From the NCBI GenBank assembly GCA_021848555.1, contig JAJZUN010000238.1, forward strand, positions 1-5,373: a stretch of 5,373 nt of DNA. The letters run 5' to 3'. Within the stretch, counting starts at the first letter, position 1. Each line of letters opens with the position of its first letter. The notes below the pieces were generated by a model. The model was not told where the DNA came from. It did not search any database and saw only the letters and a list, made by a program, of their open reading frames with translations. This stretch comes from Pseudomonadota bacterium (lineage in GTDB: Bacteria > Pseudomonadota > Gammaproteobacteria > Burkholderiales > SG8-39). Below are positions 1-5,373 of the stretch, piece after piece. A program made the position numbers and the translations under genes.

Positions 1-472
1 GCGACGGCGGCGGCAGCACGGCCTGCAGGCCGGCAAAGCCGTCGCCGGCCTGGGCGATCGCGCGCGGCGCGTCTTCGCGGAAATATTGCTGCAGCAAGCG
101 GCTCTCGGTGCTGTGCAGCTCGAACATGCGCAGCCGGTCCTGCGCGCGCAACAGTTGCAGCGCGAGCTGCGGCGACCCCGGGTAACGGCGCAACACGCCG
201 TCCGGATTGAGCGCGCGCACCTCGGCGACATAGTCGGCGAGCGCCGGCGGCAGGTCATCGCGCGCCCACAGCCGCGCGATGCCGCTCTCGTACTCCGCAT
301 TCTTGAGCGCATAGCCCTCGTCCAGCGCGTACATCGCGGCACCGGCGTGGGTGTCGACAAACCACAGCGGTTTGTCCTTCTGCGTGAGGTAGGCGAGCAA
401 CTGCACCAGCACCGCGTGTTTGAGCACGTCGGCATGGTTGCCCGCGTGAAACCCGTGGCGGTAGCTGAGCAT
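1..472 (-). CDS. rlmJ: 23S rRNA (adenine(2030)-N(6))-methyltransferase RlmJ, N-terminal part (cut by window edge)
   Basis: RlmJ uses S-adenosylmethionine to methylate N6 of A2030 in 23S rRNA, acting on RNA in the cytoplasm. The visible 157 codons begin MLSYRHGFHAGNHADVLKH, which is almost the E. coli RlmJ N-terminus as I remember it. They go on to a DTHAGA segment (about residues 41-46, the SAM-binding loop region), ESGIARLW, RRYPGSP and a F-E-L-H segment, all in family order. The family is about 280 residues long, so roughly the C-terminal 45 percent, including the catalytic DPPY motif, lies beyond position 1. I chose the ATG at 472-470 because the next upstream ATG (481-479) is followed two codons later by TAA in the same frame. 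No clear Shine-Dalgarno precedes it. It follows aroF by 34 bases on the same strand, so it may be read from the aroF transcript. Family assignment is firm. Confidence 0.93.
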   Translation of the reverse strand, partial: MLSYRHGFHAGNHADVLKHAVLVQLLAYLTQKDKPLWFVDTHAGAAMYALDEGYALKNAEYESGIARLWARDDLPPALADYVAEVRALNPDGVLRRYPGSPQLALQLLRAQDRLRMFELHSTESRLLQQYFREDAPRAIAQAGDGFAGLQAVLPPPS

Positions 473-481
473 TTATTGCAT
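473..481 (-). other. Two-codon start-stop element (ATG CAA TAA) abutting the rlmJ start
   Basis: On the minus strand the bases just before the rlmJ ATG read ATG CAA TAA, so a minimal reading frame ends exactly where rlmJ begins, in the same frame. The sequence is plainly visible. Any role, such as ribosome re-initiation or slowing of entry, is inference. Neither ATG has a recognisable Shine-Dalgarno, so chance is a fair explanation. Confidence 0.3.
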
Positions 482-498
482 ATGGCGCGACCGCAGGC

Positions 499-541
499 GC
501 CCGGCGCTACGCCGGCTGCGCGCGCGCCCGCAGCGCCGGGC
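499..541 (-). other. Overlapping inverted repeats at the 3' end of aroF
   Basis: Arms at 499-508 and 532-541 are perfect 10-base complements separated by 23 bases. Nested against the left arm is a shorter hairpin with 6-bp arms at 501-506 and 510-515 and a 3-base loop (507-509) that is exactly the aroF stop codon. The two structures share bases and would exclude one another. No U-rich tract follows in the transcript direction, so it does not look like a standard intrinsic terminator. It could protect the 3' end or modulate reading into rlmJ, or simply reflect local GC richness. Confidence 0.35.
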
Positions 542-1583
542 CCAGGACCGCCGCCGATTCGCGTATCAGCTTCACCGTGGTGTCCCAGCCGATGCAGGGG
601 TCGGTCACCGAGCAGCCGTAGATCAGTTTGGACTTGTCCTCGGGGATAGGCTGGTTGCCTGCGACGAGGTTGCTCTCCAGCATCAGGCCGACGATGGAGT
701 TGTTGCCTTCGATGATCTGGTGCACGCAATCGTGGAACACCAGGGGCTGCAGCTCCGGTTTCTTGCGCGAATTGGCGTGCGCGCAGTCGATGACCAGGTT
801 GGGGCTTAGCCCGGCCTGCGCCAGTTCCTGTTCGGTCAGCGCCACCTGCGCGGTGTCGTAGTTCGGGCTTTCGCCGCCGCGCAATACGATATGCCCGTAG
901 GCGTTGCCGCGGGTGCGCACGATGGCGGGGGTCCCCTCGAAGGTGATACCGAGGAAACTATGCGGCTCGCGCGCCGAGCGGATGGCGTTGATCGCAACGC
1001 CGATATTGCCGTCGGTGGCGTTCTTGAACCCCACCGGCGCCGACAGGCCGCTCGCCATTTCGCGATGCGTCTGCGATTCGCTGGTGCGCGCGCCGATGGC
1101 GTACCAGGCGATCAGGTCGCCGAGGTACTGCGGCGAAGCGGGGTCCAGCGCCTCGGTGGCCGCAGGCACGCCCATGGCCGCCAGATCGCTCAGGAAACGG
1201 CGCGCTCGCTCCATGCCTTCCTCGATGTGGAAGGAGTCGTCCATGTGCGGATCGTTGATGAAGCCCTTCCAGCCGGTGACGGTCCGGGGCTTTTCGAAAT
1301 AAACGCGCATCACCAGATACAAATGGTCCTGCACTTCCGCCGCGAGCTCGCGCAGGCGGCGCGCGTAGTCCAGGCCGGCCACCGGATCGTGGATGGAACA
1401 GGGACCGACGATCACCAGCAGACGCGGATCCGTGCGGTCCAGCACGCGGCACAGGGTGGCGCGCGCCGCGGCGACGAATTGCGCGCCGGCATCGGCCAGC
1501 GGTACGCGCTCGTGCAGATCCCGCGGCGAAGGCATCGCCTCGAACGCGAGGACGTTGAGGTTTTCAGTCGAGGGGAAACTCAT
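507..1583 (-). CDS. aroF: 3-deoxy-7-phosphoheptulonate synthase, class I (DAHP synthase, AroF-like)
   Basis: This cytoplasmic enzyme condenses phosphoenolpyruvate with erythrose 4-phosphate to DAHP, the first step to chorismate and the aromatic amino acids. The product is 358 residues; E. coli paralogues are about 350. All four expected metal ligands are present: C62 in GPCSIHD, H269 in the C-A-H-A-N motif, E303 in M-L-E-S-N, and D328 in S-V-T-D. Substrate residues are also kept: R93 and K98-R100 in MRVYFEKPR, R166 in GARTSES, K187 in GFKN, R235 in LRGG. The N-terminal extension before residue 50, which forms the allosteric site in E. coli enzymes, is present, so feedback control by an aromatic amino acid is likely. 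Internal motifs (T-E-A-L-D-P, S-P-Q-Y-L-G-D-L, ESQTHREMASGLS) match E. coli AroF better than AroG or AroH as I recall them, but the effector cannot be read reliably. The ATG at 1583 overlaps the stop of the upstream gene (ATGA) and has no good Shine-Dalgarno, suggesting translational coupling. The frame stays open far upstream, but that part is a shadow of the neighbouring gene. Confidence 0.95.
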   Translation of the reverse strand: MSFPSTENLNVLAFEAMPSPRDLHERVPLADAGAQFVAAARATLCRVLDRTDPRLLVIVGPCSIHDPVAGLDYARRLRELAAEVQDHLYLVMRVYFEKPRTVTGWKGFINDPHMDDSFHIEEGMERARRFLSDLAAMGVPAATEALDPASPQYLGDLIAWYAIGARTSESQTHREMASGLSAPVGFKNATDGNIGVAINAIRSAREPHSFLGITFEGTPAIVRTRGNAYGHIVLRGGESPNYDTAQVALTEQELAQAGLSPNLVIDCAHANSRKKPELQPLVFHDCVHQIIEGNNSIVGLMLESNLVAGNQPIPEDKSKLIYGCSVTDPCIGWDTTVKLIRESAAVLGPALRARAQPA

Positions 1584-2140
1584 TGCGCTTGCCCGAGCAT
1601 GCCCTTTTTCAGGTCGGCGTCGACCGGCTTGTCGCCCAGCCAGATGCGCAGCACCGCGCGATAGAAGTCCTCGCCCGGGATGGCCTTGCCCCTCGCCTGC
1701 CCGTTCAGGCTCACCGTGGTGCCCGTGTCCGGCTGGAAATCGAGCAGGATCACGTCGCCCTGCTTGGCGTCGGTCAACAGCGCCAGCAGTTCGGCGATGC
1801 GCGGCTTCATCGCCTCGACCTCGGCGGCGCCGTTGTTGGCGTGTATGCCGCTTTCGAACGCCTCGTTGAGCTGCTGCGCGGACAGCTCGCGCAGCATGCT
1901 GAGGGCCACGCGCTTCGCGCCCTTTTGCGCCAGCGCCTCGGCGGCGGCCGATTTCTTCTCGGCCAGATAGAGCGCGCCCACGTAGACCTTGAAGAAAACG
2001 CGCGTACGGATGCCGGCGCCGTTCAGCACCAGCTCGCTCGCGCCCAGTTTGATCCTGTCCTCGAGCTTCACGCCCGCCACCTCGGCCGCCGACGCGGGCA
2101 ATGCCGCGAGCAACAACATCAATGCCAGCCATCGTTTCAT
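1580..2140 (-). CDS. Exported chalcone-isomerase-like family protein
   Basis: The protein has 186 residues. It starts with a clear signal peptide: K2 and R3, a Leu/Ala-rich core at residues 5-14, and a likely A-S-A-A cleavage site near residues 16-19, which predicts a periplasmic product. The mature part shows the bacterial chalcone-isomerase-like (CHI-fold) pattern: an L-N-G-A-G-I-R-T run at 39-46, F-F-K-V-Y at 49-53, then A-L-Y-L at 56-59. A Q-G-D-V/L-L-D-F stretch spans about 127-135, and F-Y-R-A-V-L-R-I-W-L-G at 159-169 is followed by a short K-K-G-M-L end. Plant chalcone isomerases use an Arg in an equivalent region, and R45 may correspond, but bacterial members of this family have no established enzymatic role and may bind fatty acids or other small ligands. 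The ATG at 2140 is preferred over one 10 codons upstream (2170), because it has a GGAGG just before it and places the signal peptide at the N-terminus. The stop overlaps the aroF start by four bases, so the two genes are probably co-translated. Fold assignment is good; function is unknown. Confidence 0.87.
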   Translation of the reverse strand: MKRWLALMLLLAALPASAAEVAGVKLEDRIKLGASELVLNGAGIRTRVFFKVYVGALYLAEKKSAAAEALAQKGAKRVALSMLRELSAQQLNEAFESGIHANNGAAEVEAMKPRIAELLALLTDAKQGDVILLDFQPDTGTTVSLNGQARGKAIPGEDFYRAVLRIWLGDKPVDADLKKGMLGQAQ

Positions 2141-2144
2141 GCTA

Positions 2145-2149
2145 CCTCC
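2145..2149 (-). promoter_or_regulatory. Ribosome binding site of the chalcone-isomerase-like gene
   Basis: The minus strand reads GGAGG four bases before the ATG at 2140. This decides the start: the alternative ATG at 2170 has no comparable site and would put ten polar residues ahead of the signal peptide. The spacing is slightly short but within the working range. Confidence 0.7.
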
Positions 2150-2186
2150 GCTAATTGGTAGGTTCTGCATAACCGGAATGCCAAGC

Positions 2187-2208
2187 CGCGCGAAGTGAAC
2201 ATCGCGCG
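2187..2208 (-). other. Inverted repeat between the lyase pair and the chalcone-isomerase-like gene
   Basis: Perfect 7-base arms (2187-2193 and 2202-2208, CGCGCGA/TCGCGCG) flank an 8-base loop in the 83-base gap after the lyase large-subunit gene. A GC-only stem just after a stop codon could be the end of the lyase transcript. The following bases on the minus strand (GCTTGGCATTCC) lack a T run, so intrinsic termination is doubtful and partial read-through into the next gene remains possible. Confidence 0.35.
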
Positions 2209-2223
2209 CGCCCCGGCCGCCGA

Positions 2224-3393
2224 CTACGCGCTTTCGTATAAACGCGTGAGCACGAATTCCCTGTGCCCCAGCGCCTCGGCCGCGGTGAGCCGGCCGTTGG
2301 CGGTGCGGAACATGCAGTCGAGCAGCGCGTCGCCCGCCTCGTCCTGGGTCATTTCGCGGCGCAGGAGGCCGGACACGTCGACGTCGATGTGCTCGGACAT
2401 GGTGCGAACGGTGCGCGGATTCGCCGACAGCTTGATCACCGGCAGGATGGGATTGCCGATGACATTGCCCTGCCCGGTCGGAAACAGATGCACCGCGAAA
2501 CCGCTCGCCGCCAGCAGCGTCACCATTTCAGCCGCCGCGGAGGACGAGTCCATGAACCACAGGCCGGGACCGCCCGGCACTTCGGCTTTGTCGATCACAC
2601 CGTCGATCAGGCATTTCTTGCCGATTTTCTGGATGTTGCCGAGCGCCTTTTCCTCGATGGTGGTGAGCCCACCCAGGATGTTGCCCTTGGTCGGCTGTGA
2701 ATCCATCAGGTCGCTGGTCTTGTGCCTGTCTATCACTTCCTGGTAGCGGTCGAACATGGCCATGAACTGCTTGCGCACCTTGGGTGTGCGGCAGCGCGCG
2801 GCCACCAGGTGTTCGCCGCCGGTGATTTCGGTGGTCTCGCCGAAGCACAGCGTGACCTTGTGCGGATAAAGCTTGTCGAAAGCGTTGCCCACGGTGGGAT
2901 TGGCGCCGCAGCCGGATGTCGTATCGGATTCGCCGCACTTGGTCGACACCCACAGGTCTTTCAGCGGACGCTCCACGCGGCGCAGTTCCGAAGCCCACTG
3001 CACATACTCCCGGGCCGCCCTGGAGGCGCGCATGATGGTGTCATGATCACCATGCTGCTCGATGCCGAAGCCGACAACGGGCTTGCCGGTCTTGGCGATG
3101 CCGTCGACCACGCGCTTGGTCCACTCTTCCTCGATGCCGATCACCACCACCGCGGCGACGTTGGGATTGGAGCCGGTGCCGATCAGGGTGCGAAAGTGCA
3201 GCTCCAGGTCGGCGCCGAACTGCAGCCGGCCGTAGGGGTGGGGCAGCGCCATGGCGCCCTTGATGTTGTGGGCCACCGCTTCGCAGGCCGCGTTGGCAAG
3301 GTCATCGACCGGCAGGATGATGACGTGGTTGCGGACGCCGATGCGGCCGTTCTCGCGCTTATAGCCCCAGAACTTCGCTTTGGAAAGATTCAT
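2224..3393 (-). CDS. UxaA-family lyase, large catalytic subunit; (2R)-sulfolactate sulfo-lyase beta (SuyB)-like
   Basis: The 389-residue product matches the catalytic C-terminal part of the altronate/galactarate dehydratase (UxaA/GarD) family, without the N-terminal SAF domain that the fused, roughly 500-residue enzymes carry. That domain is supplied by the gene just upstream. Landmarks in order: [13 protein letters not shown] at 10-22, P-H-P-Y-G at 51-55, G-T-G-S-N-P-N at 72-78, [15 protein letters not shown] at 152-166, F-G-E-T-T-E at 184-189, [13 protein letters not shown] at 233-245, [10 protein letters not shown] at 306-315. Family enzymes are metal-dependent (iron in characterised dehydratases) and eliminate a group beta to a carboxylate. 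Known UxaA and GarD have QCGGSD followed by S-G-x-x-A-N-P; here Glu155 replaces Gly and an extra Cys162 is present, as I recall for SuyB. SuyAB splits sulfolactate into pyruvate and sulfite. No other sulfolactate genes are visible, so the substrate is unproven; a sugar acid is the alternative. The start at 3393 lies 12 bases after the small-subunit stop, behind a weak CGGGG. Confidence 0.88.
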   Translation of the reverse strand: MNLSKAKFWGYKRENGRIGVRNHVIILPVDDLANAACEAVAHNIKGAMALPHPYGRLQFGADLELHFRTLIGTGSNPNVAAVVVIGIEEEWTKRVVDGIAKTGKPVVGFGIEQHGDHDTIMRASRAAREYVQWASELRRVERPLKDLWVSTKCGESDTTSGCGANPTVGNAFDKLYPHKVTLCFGETTEITGGEHLVAARCRTPKVRKQFMAMFDRYQEVIDRHKTSDLMDSQPTKGNILGGLTTIEEKALGNIQKIGKKCLIDGVIDKAEVPGGPGLWFMDSSSAAAEMVTLLAASGFAVHLFPTGQGNVIGNPILPVIKLSANPRTVRTMSEHIDVDVSGLLRREMTQDEAGDALLDCMFRTANGRLTAAEALGHREFVLTRLYESA

Positions 3394-3405
3394 CGATTGC
3401 CCCGT

Positions 3406-3687
3406 CTACCAGCGTTTGGTCTTGAGGTTGTGCACGTGGGTGTGCTCGCCCACCTTGATCGGCGCCACCACCCGGCCGATGTCCACGCCGTACTTGATCA
3501 CCGTGTCGTTCGCCTTCAACGCCTTGATCGCGAGCTTGTGCCCGATCGGAATGTCGTTCTGCGCCCGCACCTTGATTTCCTTGTCCTGGTCCATGATCCA
3601 GCCGTTGAGCCGCTGGCCGGACTTGACGCCTTCGACGACGACGACGCCGACCGAATCGTGCTCGTCATGCACCACAAAATGAATCAT
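3406..3687 (-). CDS. UxaA-family lyase, small SAF-domain subunit; (2R)-sulfolactate sulfo-lyase alpha (SuyA)-like
   Basis: This is a 93-residue cytoplasmic protein (no signal peptide or membrane segment) equivalent to the N-terminal SAF domain of altronate and galactarate dehydratases. Visible marks are H-D-E-H-D-S-V-G-V at 7-15, I-P-I-G-H-K-L-A-I at 46-54, V-I-K-Y-G at 63-67 with I-G-R just after, and the His-rich ending G-E-H-T-H-V-H-N at 80-87. In fused family members these same elements end just before the catalytic domain, so the break between the genes falls at the normal domain boundary and is not a frameshift within one gene. It should form a complex with the large subunit encoded 12 bases downstream. 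The size is close to the small subunit of characterised sulfolactate sulfo-lyases. The ATG at 3687 has a strong Shine-Dalgarno and is the first gene of the pair. The substrate is uncertain for the reasons given for the large subunit. Confidence 0.87.
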   Translation of the reverse strand: MIHFVVHDEHDSVGVVVVEGVKSGQRLNGWIMDQDKEIKVRAQNDIPIGHKLAIKALKANDTVIKYGVDIGRVVAPIKVGEHTHVHNLKTKRW

Positions 3688-3692
3688 GCTCG

Positions 3693-3698
3693 CTCCTC
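3693..3698 (-). promoter_or_regulatory. Ribosome binding site of the lyase small-subunit gene
   Basis: The minus strand reads GAGGAG, five bases before the ATG at 3687. It is the best Shine-Dalgarno in the window and fixes the start of the lyase pair. Confidence 0.7.
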
Positions 3699-3727
3699 GT
3701 ATGCCCGCAGGCGGTTGCGGAAGGCTG

Positions 3728-3736
3728 ATTCTACCA
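3728..3736 (-). promoter_or_regulatory. Possible extended -10 promoter for the lyase pair
   Basis: The minus strand reads TGGTAGAAT: a TGn extension directly before a -10-like hexamer matching TATAAT at five of six positions. It would start transcription roughly 30-35 bases before the small-subunit ATG. No good -35 box lies 16-18 bases upstream; a TTGTCA is present but only seven bases away. That fits an extended -10 promoter but is far from proof. Confidence 0.3.
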
Positions 3737-3751
3737 GCTATGACAAGAGGG

Positions 3752-3841
3752 CTAGGGCGTCACCGCGGTGAAGAACACCGAAGACTCGGGCGCGGAACTA
3801 TCGTACAGGCCGTGATTGAGTCCGGACGGTCCACGCGTCAT
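3752..3841 (-). CDS. Tiny open frame after the helicase gene (29 codons, doubtful)
   Basis: A 29-codon frame starts with ATG four bases after the helicase stop codon and ends in TAG. The deduced peptide is rich in Ser and Pro, with a hydrophobic S-V-F-F-T-A-V end. I recognise no family. There is no convincing Shine-Dalgarno, only GGAA some distance upstream, though re-initiation after the helicase stop would be possible. It could be a remnant of a longer gene or chance; a frame this short is expected by chance. It contains the 12-bp palindrome near its 3' end, which argues that the region is regulatory rather than coding. Confidence 0.1.
   Translation of the reverse strand: MTRGPSGLNHGLYDSSAPESSVFFTAVTP
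3760..3771. promoter_or_regulatory. 12-bp perfect palindrome upstream of the lyase pair (candidate operator)
   Basis: TCACCGCGGTGA is a perfect palindrome with no spacer, 73 bases before the lyase small-subunit start and about 25 bases upstream of the possible -10 element. Spacer-less dyads of this size suit a dimeric repressor or activator better than an RNA hairpin. A further CACCG at 3776-3780 repeats one arm. I cannot name the regulator. Confidence 0.3.
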
Positions 3842-3845
3842 TAGT

Positions 3846-5373
3846 TTAGGTTTCCGGTGAAAATACCAGGTCGGGCACCACGACTTCCCAGCGCTCGCAG
3901 CGAGCATGACCCCAATATTCCACTTCAGAATCTTCCCGCTCGCGCAGGATGATTGCAGCCACGCTGGCGGCTATGCAGCTCGTTGCCGCGGGCGGGGCAT
4001 AGGCCCGGGCGAGCCATCCAACAGTATTGCCCTTGCCATCCACTAGCGCCCAGTGCTCATGGTCCCTTTGCAACTGAAGGGGATCACCTGGATTCAGCGC
4101 AGCGATGGCTTGGTGCACAGCATGGTCTGGAGCGCGACGGCCCGCGAATCCGAGATCCACGTCCCTGAGAGTGAGCCGCGCATAGTGGCGCGCCAGTTCC
4201 GATGAGGGGGCTGGTAGAAGGGTAGTTGTACGACGCAGAACGCTTGCGCCATCGGGCAGAGCATCCAGCAGGGCATGAGCGCTATCGAATCGGGACAAGG
4301 TCAGAGTCTTTCTGGCCCGCGTCATAGCTACGTAGTAAAGCCGGCGCGGCGCATCGCGGTCTTCATTTCGACCCACTTTGTCCCAGCCACCGTCCAGCAC
4401 CACCACATGATTGAACTCCAAGCCCTTTGCTCGGTGTGCTGTGAGCAGCATCAACCCGGTCTGCCGGCGGCGCACCTCGCGGCCCCATTCGGCGAGCCAC
4501 TCGATGAAGTGGCCGACCGGCAATTCGGCCCCGCCGGTCTCCAGCCCATACTCGGCGACCGCCTCGCGCAACAACGACCACCAGGGGCCGGCGGCCTGCT
4601 GATCAAGCCATCGCCCGATGGCGCCGGTGTCTACGAGTTTTGTCCTCTGCGCGCGCAGCCATTCGACCAAGACCTGGGTTTCGCGCAGGCGCCAGAAATG
4701 CGGCGCCTCTTCATCGGCCATTTGCACCGGAATATGATTGAGTTCGCAATAGCTCCTCACCGGCTCCAAATACTTCCACTCCCGGGCGATCACCGCAGTG
4801 CCGGCCCAATCGCGATCCGGCGCCTGCGCGAACAGGCGCTGCAATTCCGTCATTACCGCCACTGCCTGCGTCATGGAGTCCTTGCCTGCCGGCAGGACTT
4901 GCACGCGGCCTTTGCCGACGGAGTCGATGTTTTGCCAGGCACCGCCGGCGGCGGCTTTCGACCGGGCACGGTCAATGCTGATCGGGTGGTCGGCCTTCAT
5001 GCGTTCGCGCGCCGGGTCGATAACCAGGTTAGCCGCGGCAACGATGCGGGCGGTGGAGCGATAGTTATCGGTCAGGAACACGGGCTTCGCCGCATAGTCA
5101 GACTCGAAGCGGCGGATGAATTCAACCGAAGCGCCATCAAAGGCATAGACGTTCTGGTCGTCGTCCCCCACTGCGAACAGGCTAAGCCGTCGATCTTCCT
5201 CCTGCAAGGTGCGCCCCGCCAATGCGGAGATGAGTTCATATTGACCTGCGTTGATATCCTGATACTCGTCCACCAGAATCCAGCGAAAGCCCGCGAGCAG
5301 CCGATCTCGCTGTTCGTCGGCCTCTTCCGGCGCCGAGCCCGCGCCCTTCAACAGTGCCACCGCTTGTTGCAGC
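3846..5373 (-). CDS. UvrD/Rep-type superfamily 1 helicase, C-terminal part (start beyond window); probably from a large RecQ-UvrD composite helicase
   Basis: The frame is open from the right edge (5373) to TAA at 3846, giving 508 complete codons. The GTG at 5360 is an internal Val, since coding continues upstream as L-Q-Q-A. Counting from that Val, SF1 helicase motifs appear in order: motif II (Walker B) DEYQD at 31-35, motif III V-G-D-D-D-Q at 64-69 with Y-A-F-D-G-A, motif IV N-Y-R-S-T at 99-103, motif V T-A-H-R-A-K-G-L-E-F at 307-316, and motif VI V-A-M-T-R-A-R at 344-350. Walker A and motif Ia must lie upstream, outside the window. The protein uses ATP to translocate on and unwind DNA, presumably in repair or recombination. 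The L-D-G-G-W-D after motif V and the C-terminal L-R-D-V-D-L-G-F-A-G-R-R (398-409) resemble, from memory, large proteins annotated as RecQ-family helicases with a UvrD-like second half. The last roughly 85 residues form a separate beta-rich tail. UvrD class is firm; the composite architecture is inference. Confidence 0.9.
   Translation of the reverse strand, partial: LQQAVALLKGAGSAPEEADEQRDRLLAGFRWILVDEYQDINAGQYELISALAGRTLQEEDRRLSLFAVGDDDQNVYAFDGASVEFIRRFESDYAAKPVFLTDNYRSTARIVAAANLVIDPARERMKADHPISIDRARSKAAAGGAWQNIDSVGKGRVQVLPAGKDSMTQAVAVMTELQRLFAQAPDRDWAGTAVIAREWKYLEPVRSYCELNHIPVQMADEEAPHFWRLRETQVLVEWLRAQRTKLVDTGAIGRWLDQQAAGPWWSLLREAVAEYGLETGGAELPVGHFIEWLAEWGREVRRRQTGLMLLTAHRAKGLEFNHVVVLDGGWDKVGRNEDRDAPRRLYYVAMTRARKTLTLSRFDSAHALLDALPDGASVLRRTTTLLPAPSSELARHYARLTLRDVDLGFAGRRAPDHAVHQAIAALNPGDPLQLQRDHEHWALVDGKGNTVGWLARAYAPPAATSCIAASVAAIILREREDSEVEYWGHARCERWEVVVPDLVFSPET

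Noticed and set aside
86..649. A 187-codon plus-strand frame at the left end
   Set aside because: It is antisense to rlmJ and the end of aroF. The minus-strand reading is an almost exact RlmJ N-terminus.
891..1664. A 257-codon open frame on the plus strand opposite aroF
   Set aside because: It lies entirely across the strongly conserved DAHP synthase gene and the end of its upstream neighbour. Composition is typical of a GC-rich antisense shadow.
507..2132. A longer 541-residue reading of aroF with an N-terminal extension through the upstream gene
   Set aside because: The extension is low-complexity Arg/Gly/Ala sequence, the shifted frame of the chalcone-isomerase-like gene. The family N-terminus and length fit a start at 1583.
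2155..2184. A TTGGCA / TACCAA promoter-like pair before the chalcone-isomerase-like gene
   Set aside because: The spacing is 18 bases and the -10 match is poor, and the predicted start of transcription would fall on the ribosome binding site, leaving no usable leader.
3394..3405. The break between the two lyase genes as a frameshifted single dehydratase gene
   Set aside because: The small subunit ends in a proper stop, the large one has its own ATG and ribosome binding site, and split two-subunit enzymes of this family are known. Nothing looks damaged.
2722..3771. A 349-codon open frame on the plus strand opposite the lyase pair
   Set aside because: It is antisense to two clearly recognised genes, is full of His, Ala, Arg, Gly and Val as expected for the reverse frame of GC-rich coding DNA, and shows no family motif.
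3752..3780. Intrinsic terminator after the helicase gene
   Set aside because: The possible hairpins are only about 5 bp or lack a loop, and no T-rich stretch follows on the minus strand.

Overview
The window is a GC-rich stretch of bacterial chromosome in which every supported gene lies on the minus strand. GC-rich codon use, an AroF-type class I DAHP synthase, an RlmJ-type rRNA methyltransferase and a periplasmic chalcone-isomerase-fold protein together suggest a proteobacterium, most likely a betaproteobacterium. That placement is inferred from protein character only. There are no rRNA or tRNA genes, insertion sequences, CRISPR arrays or phage genes.

In transcription order, right to left: (1) 5373-3846 is the C-terminal part of a large UvrD/Rep-type superfamily 1 helicase whose start lies beyond the window. 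Its tail resembles that of large composite RecQ/UvrD helicases. (2) 3845-3688 is a 158-base intergenic region with a 12-bp perfect palindrome, a possible extended -10 promoter and a good ribosome binding site. (3) 3687-2224 holds a two-gene unit encoding a split UxaA-family lyase: a 93-residue SAF-domain subunit and a 389-residue catalytic subunit. The split form and the active-site motif point to (2R)-sulfolactate sulfo-lyase (SuyA/SuyB) or an uncharacterised relative rather than a classical altronate or galactarate dehydratase. (4) 2140-1580 encodes an exported chalcone-isomerase-like protein. (5) 1583-507 encodes the first enzyme of the shikimate pathway and overlaps the previous gene by ATGA. 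(6) 472-1 is the N-terminal half of rlmJ, which runs off the left edge.

Spacing suggests that the lyase pair is one transcription unit, and that the chalcone-isomerase-like gene, aroF and possibly rlmJ are another or a continuation of it. The products do not form one obvious pathway. The lyase pair would make pyruvate and sulfite if it is SuyAB, or a keto-deoxy acid if it is a sugar-acid dehydratase. AroF consumes phosphoenolpyruvate, and RlmJ modifies 23S rRNA. I see no clearly new multi-gene system. The points most worth checking are the lyase substrate, the tight coupling of a periplasmic CHI-fold gene to aroF, the full architecture of the helicase, and the small regulatory structures between genes.
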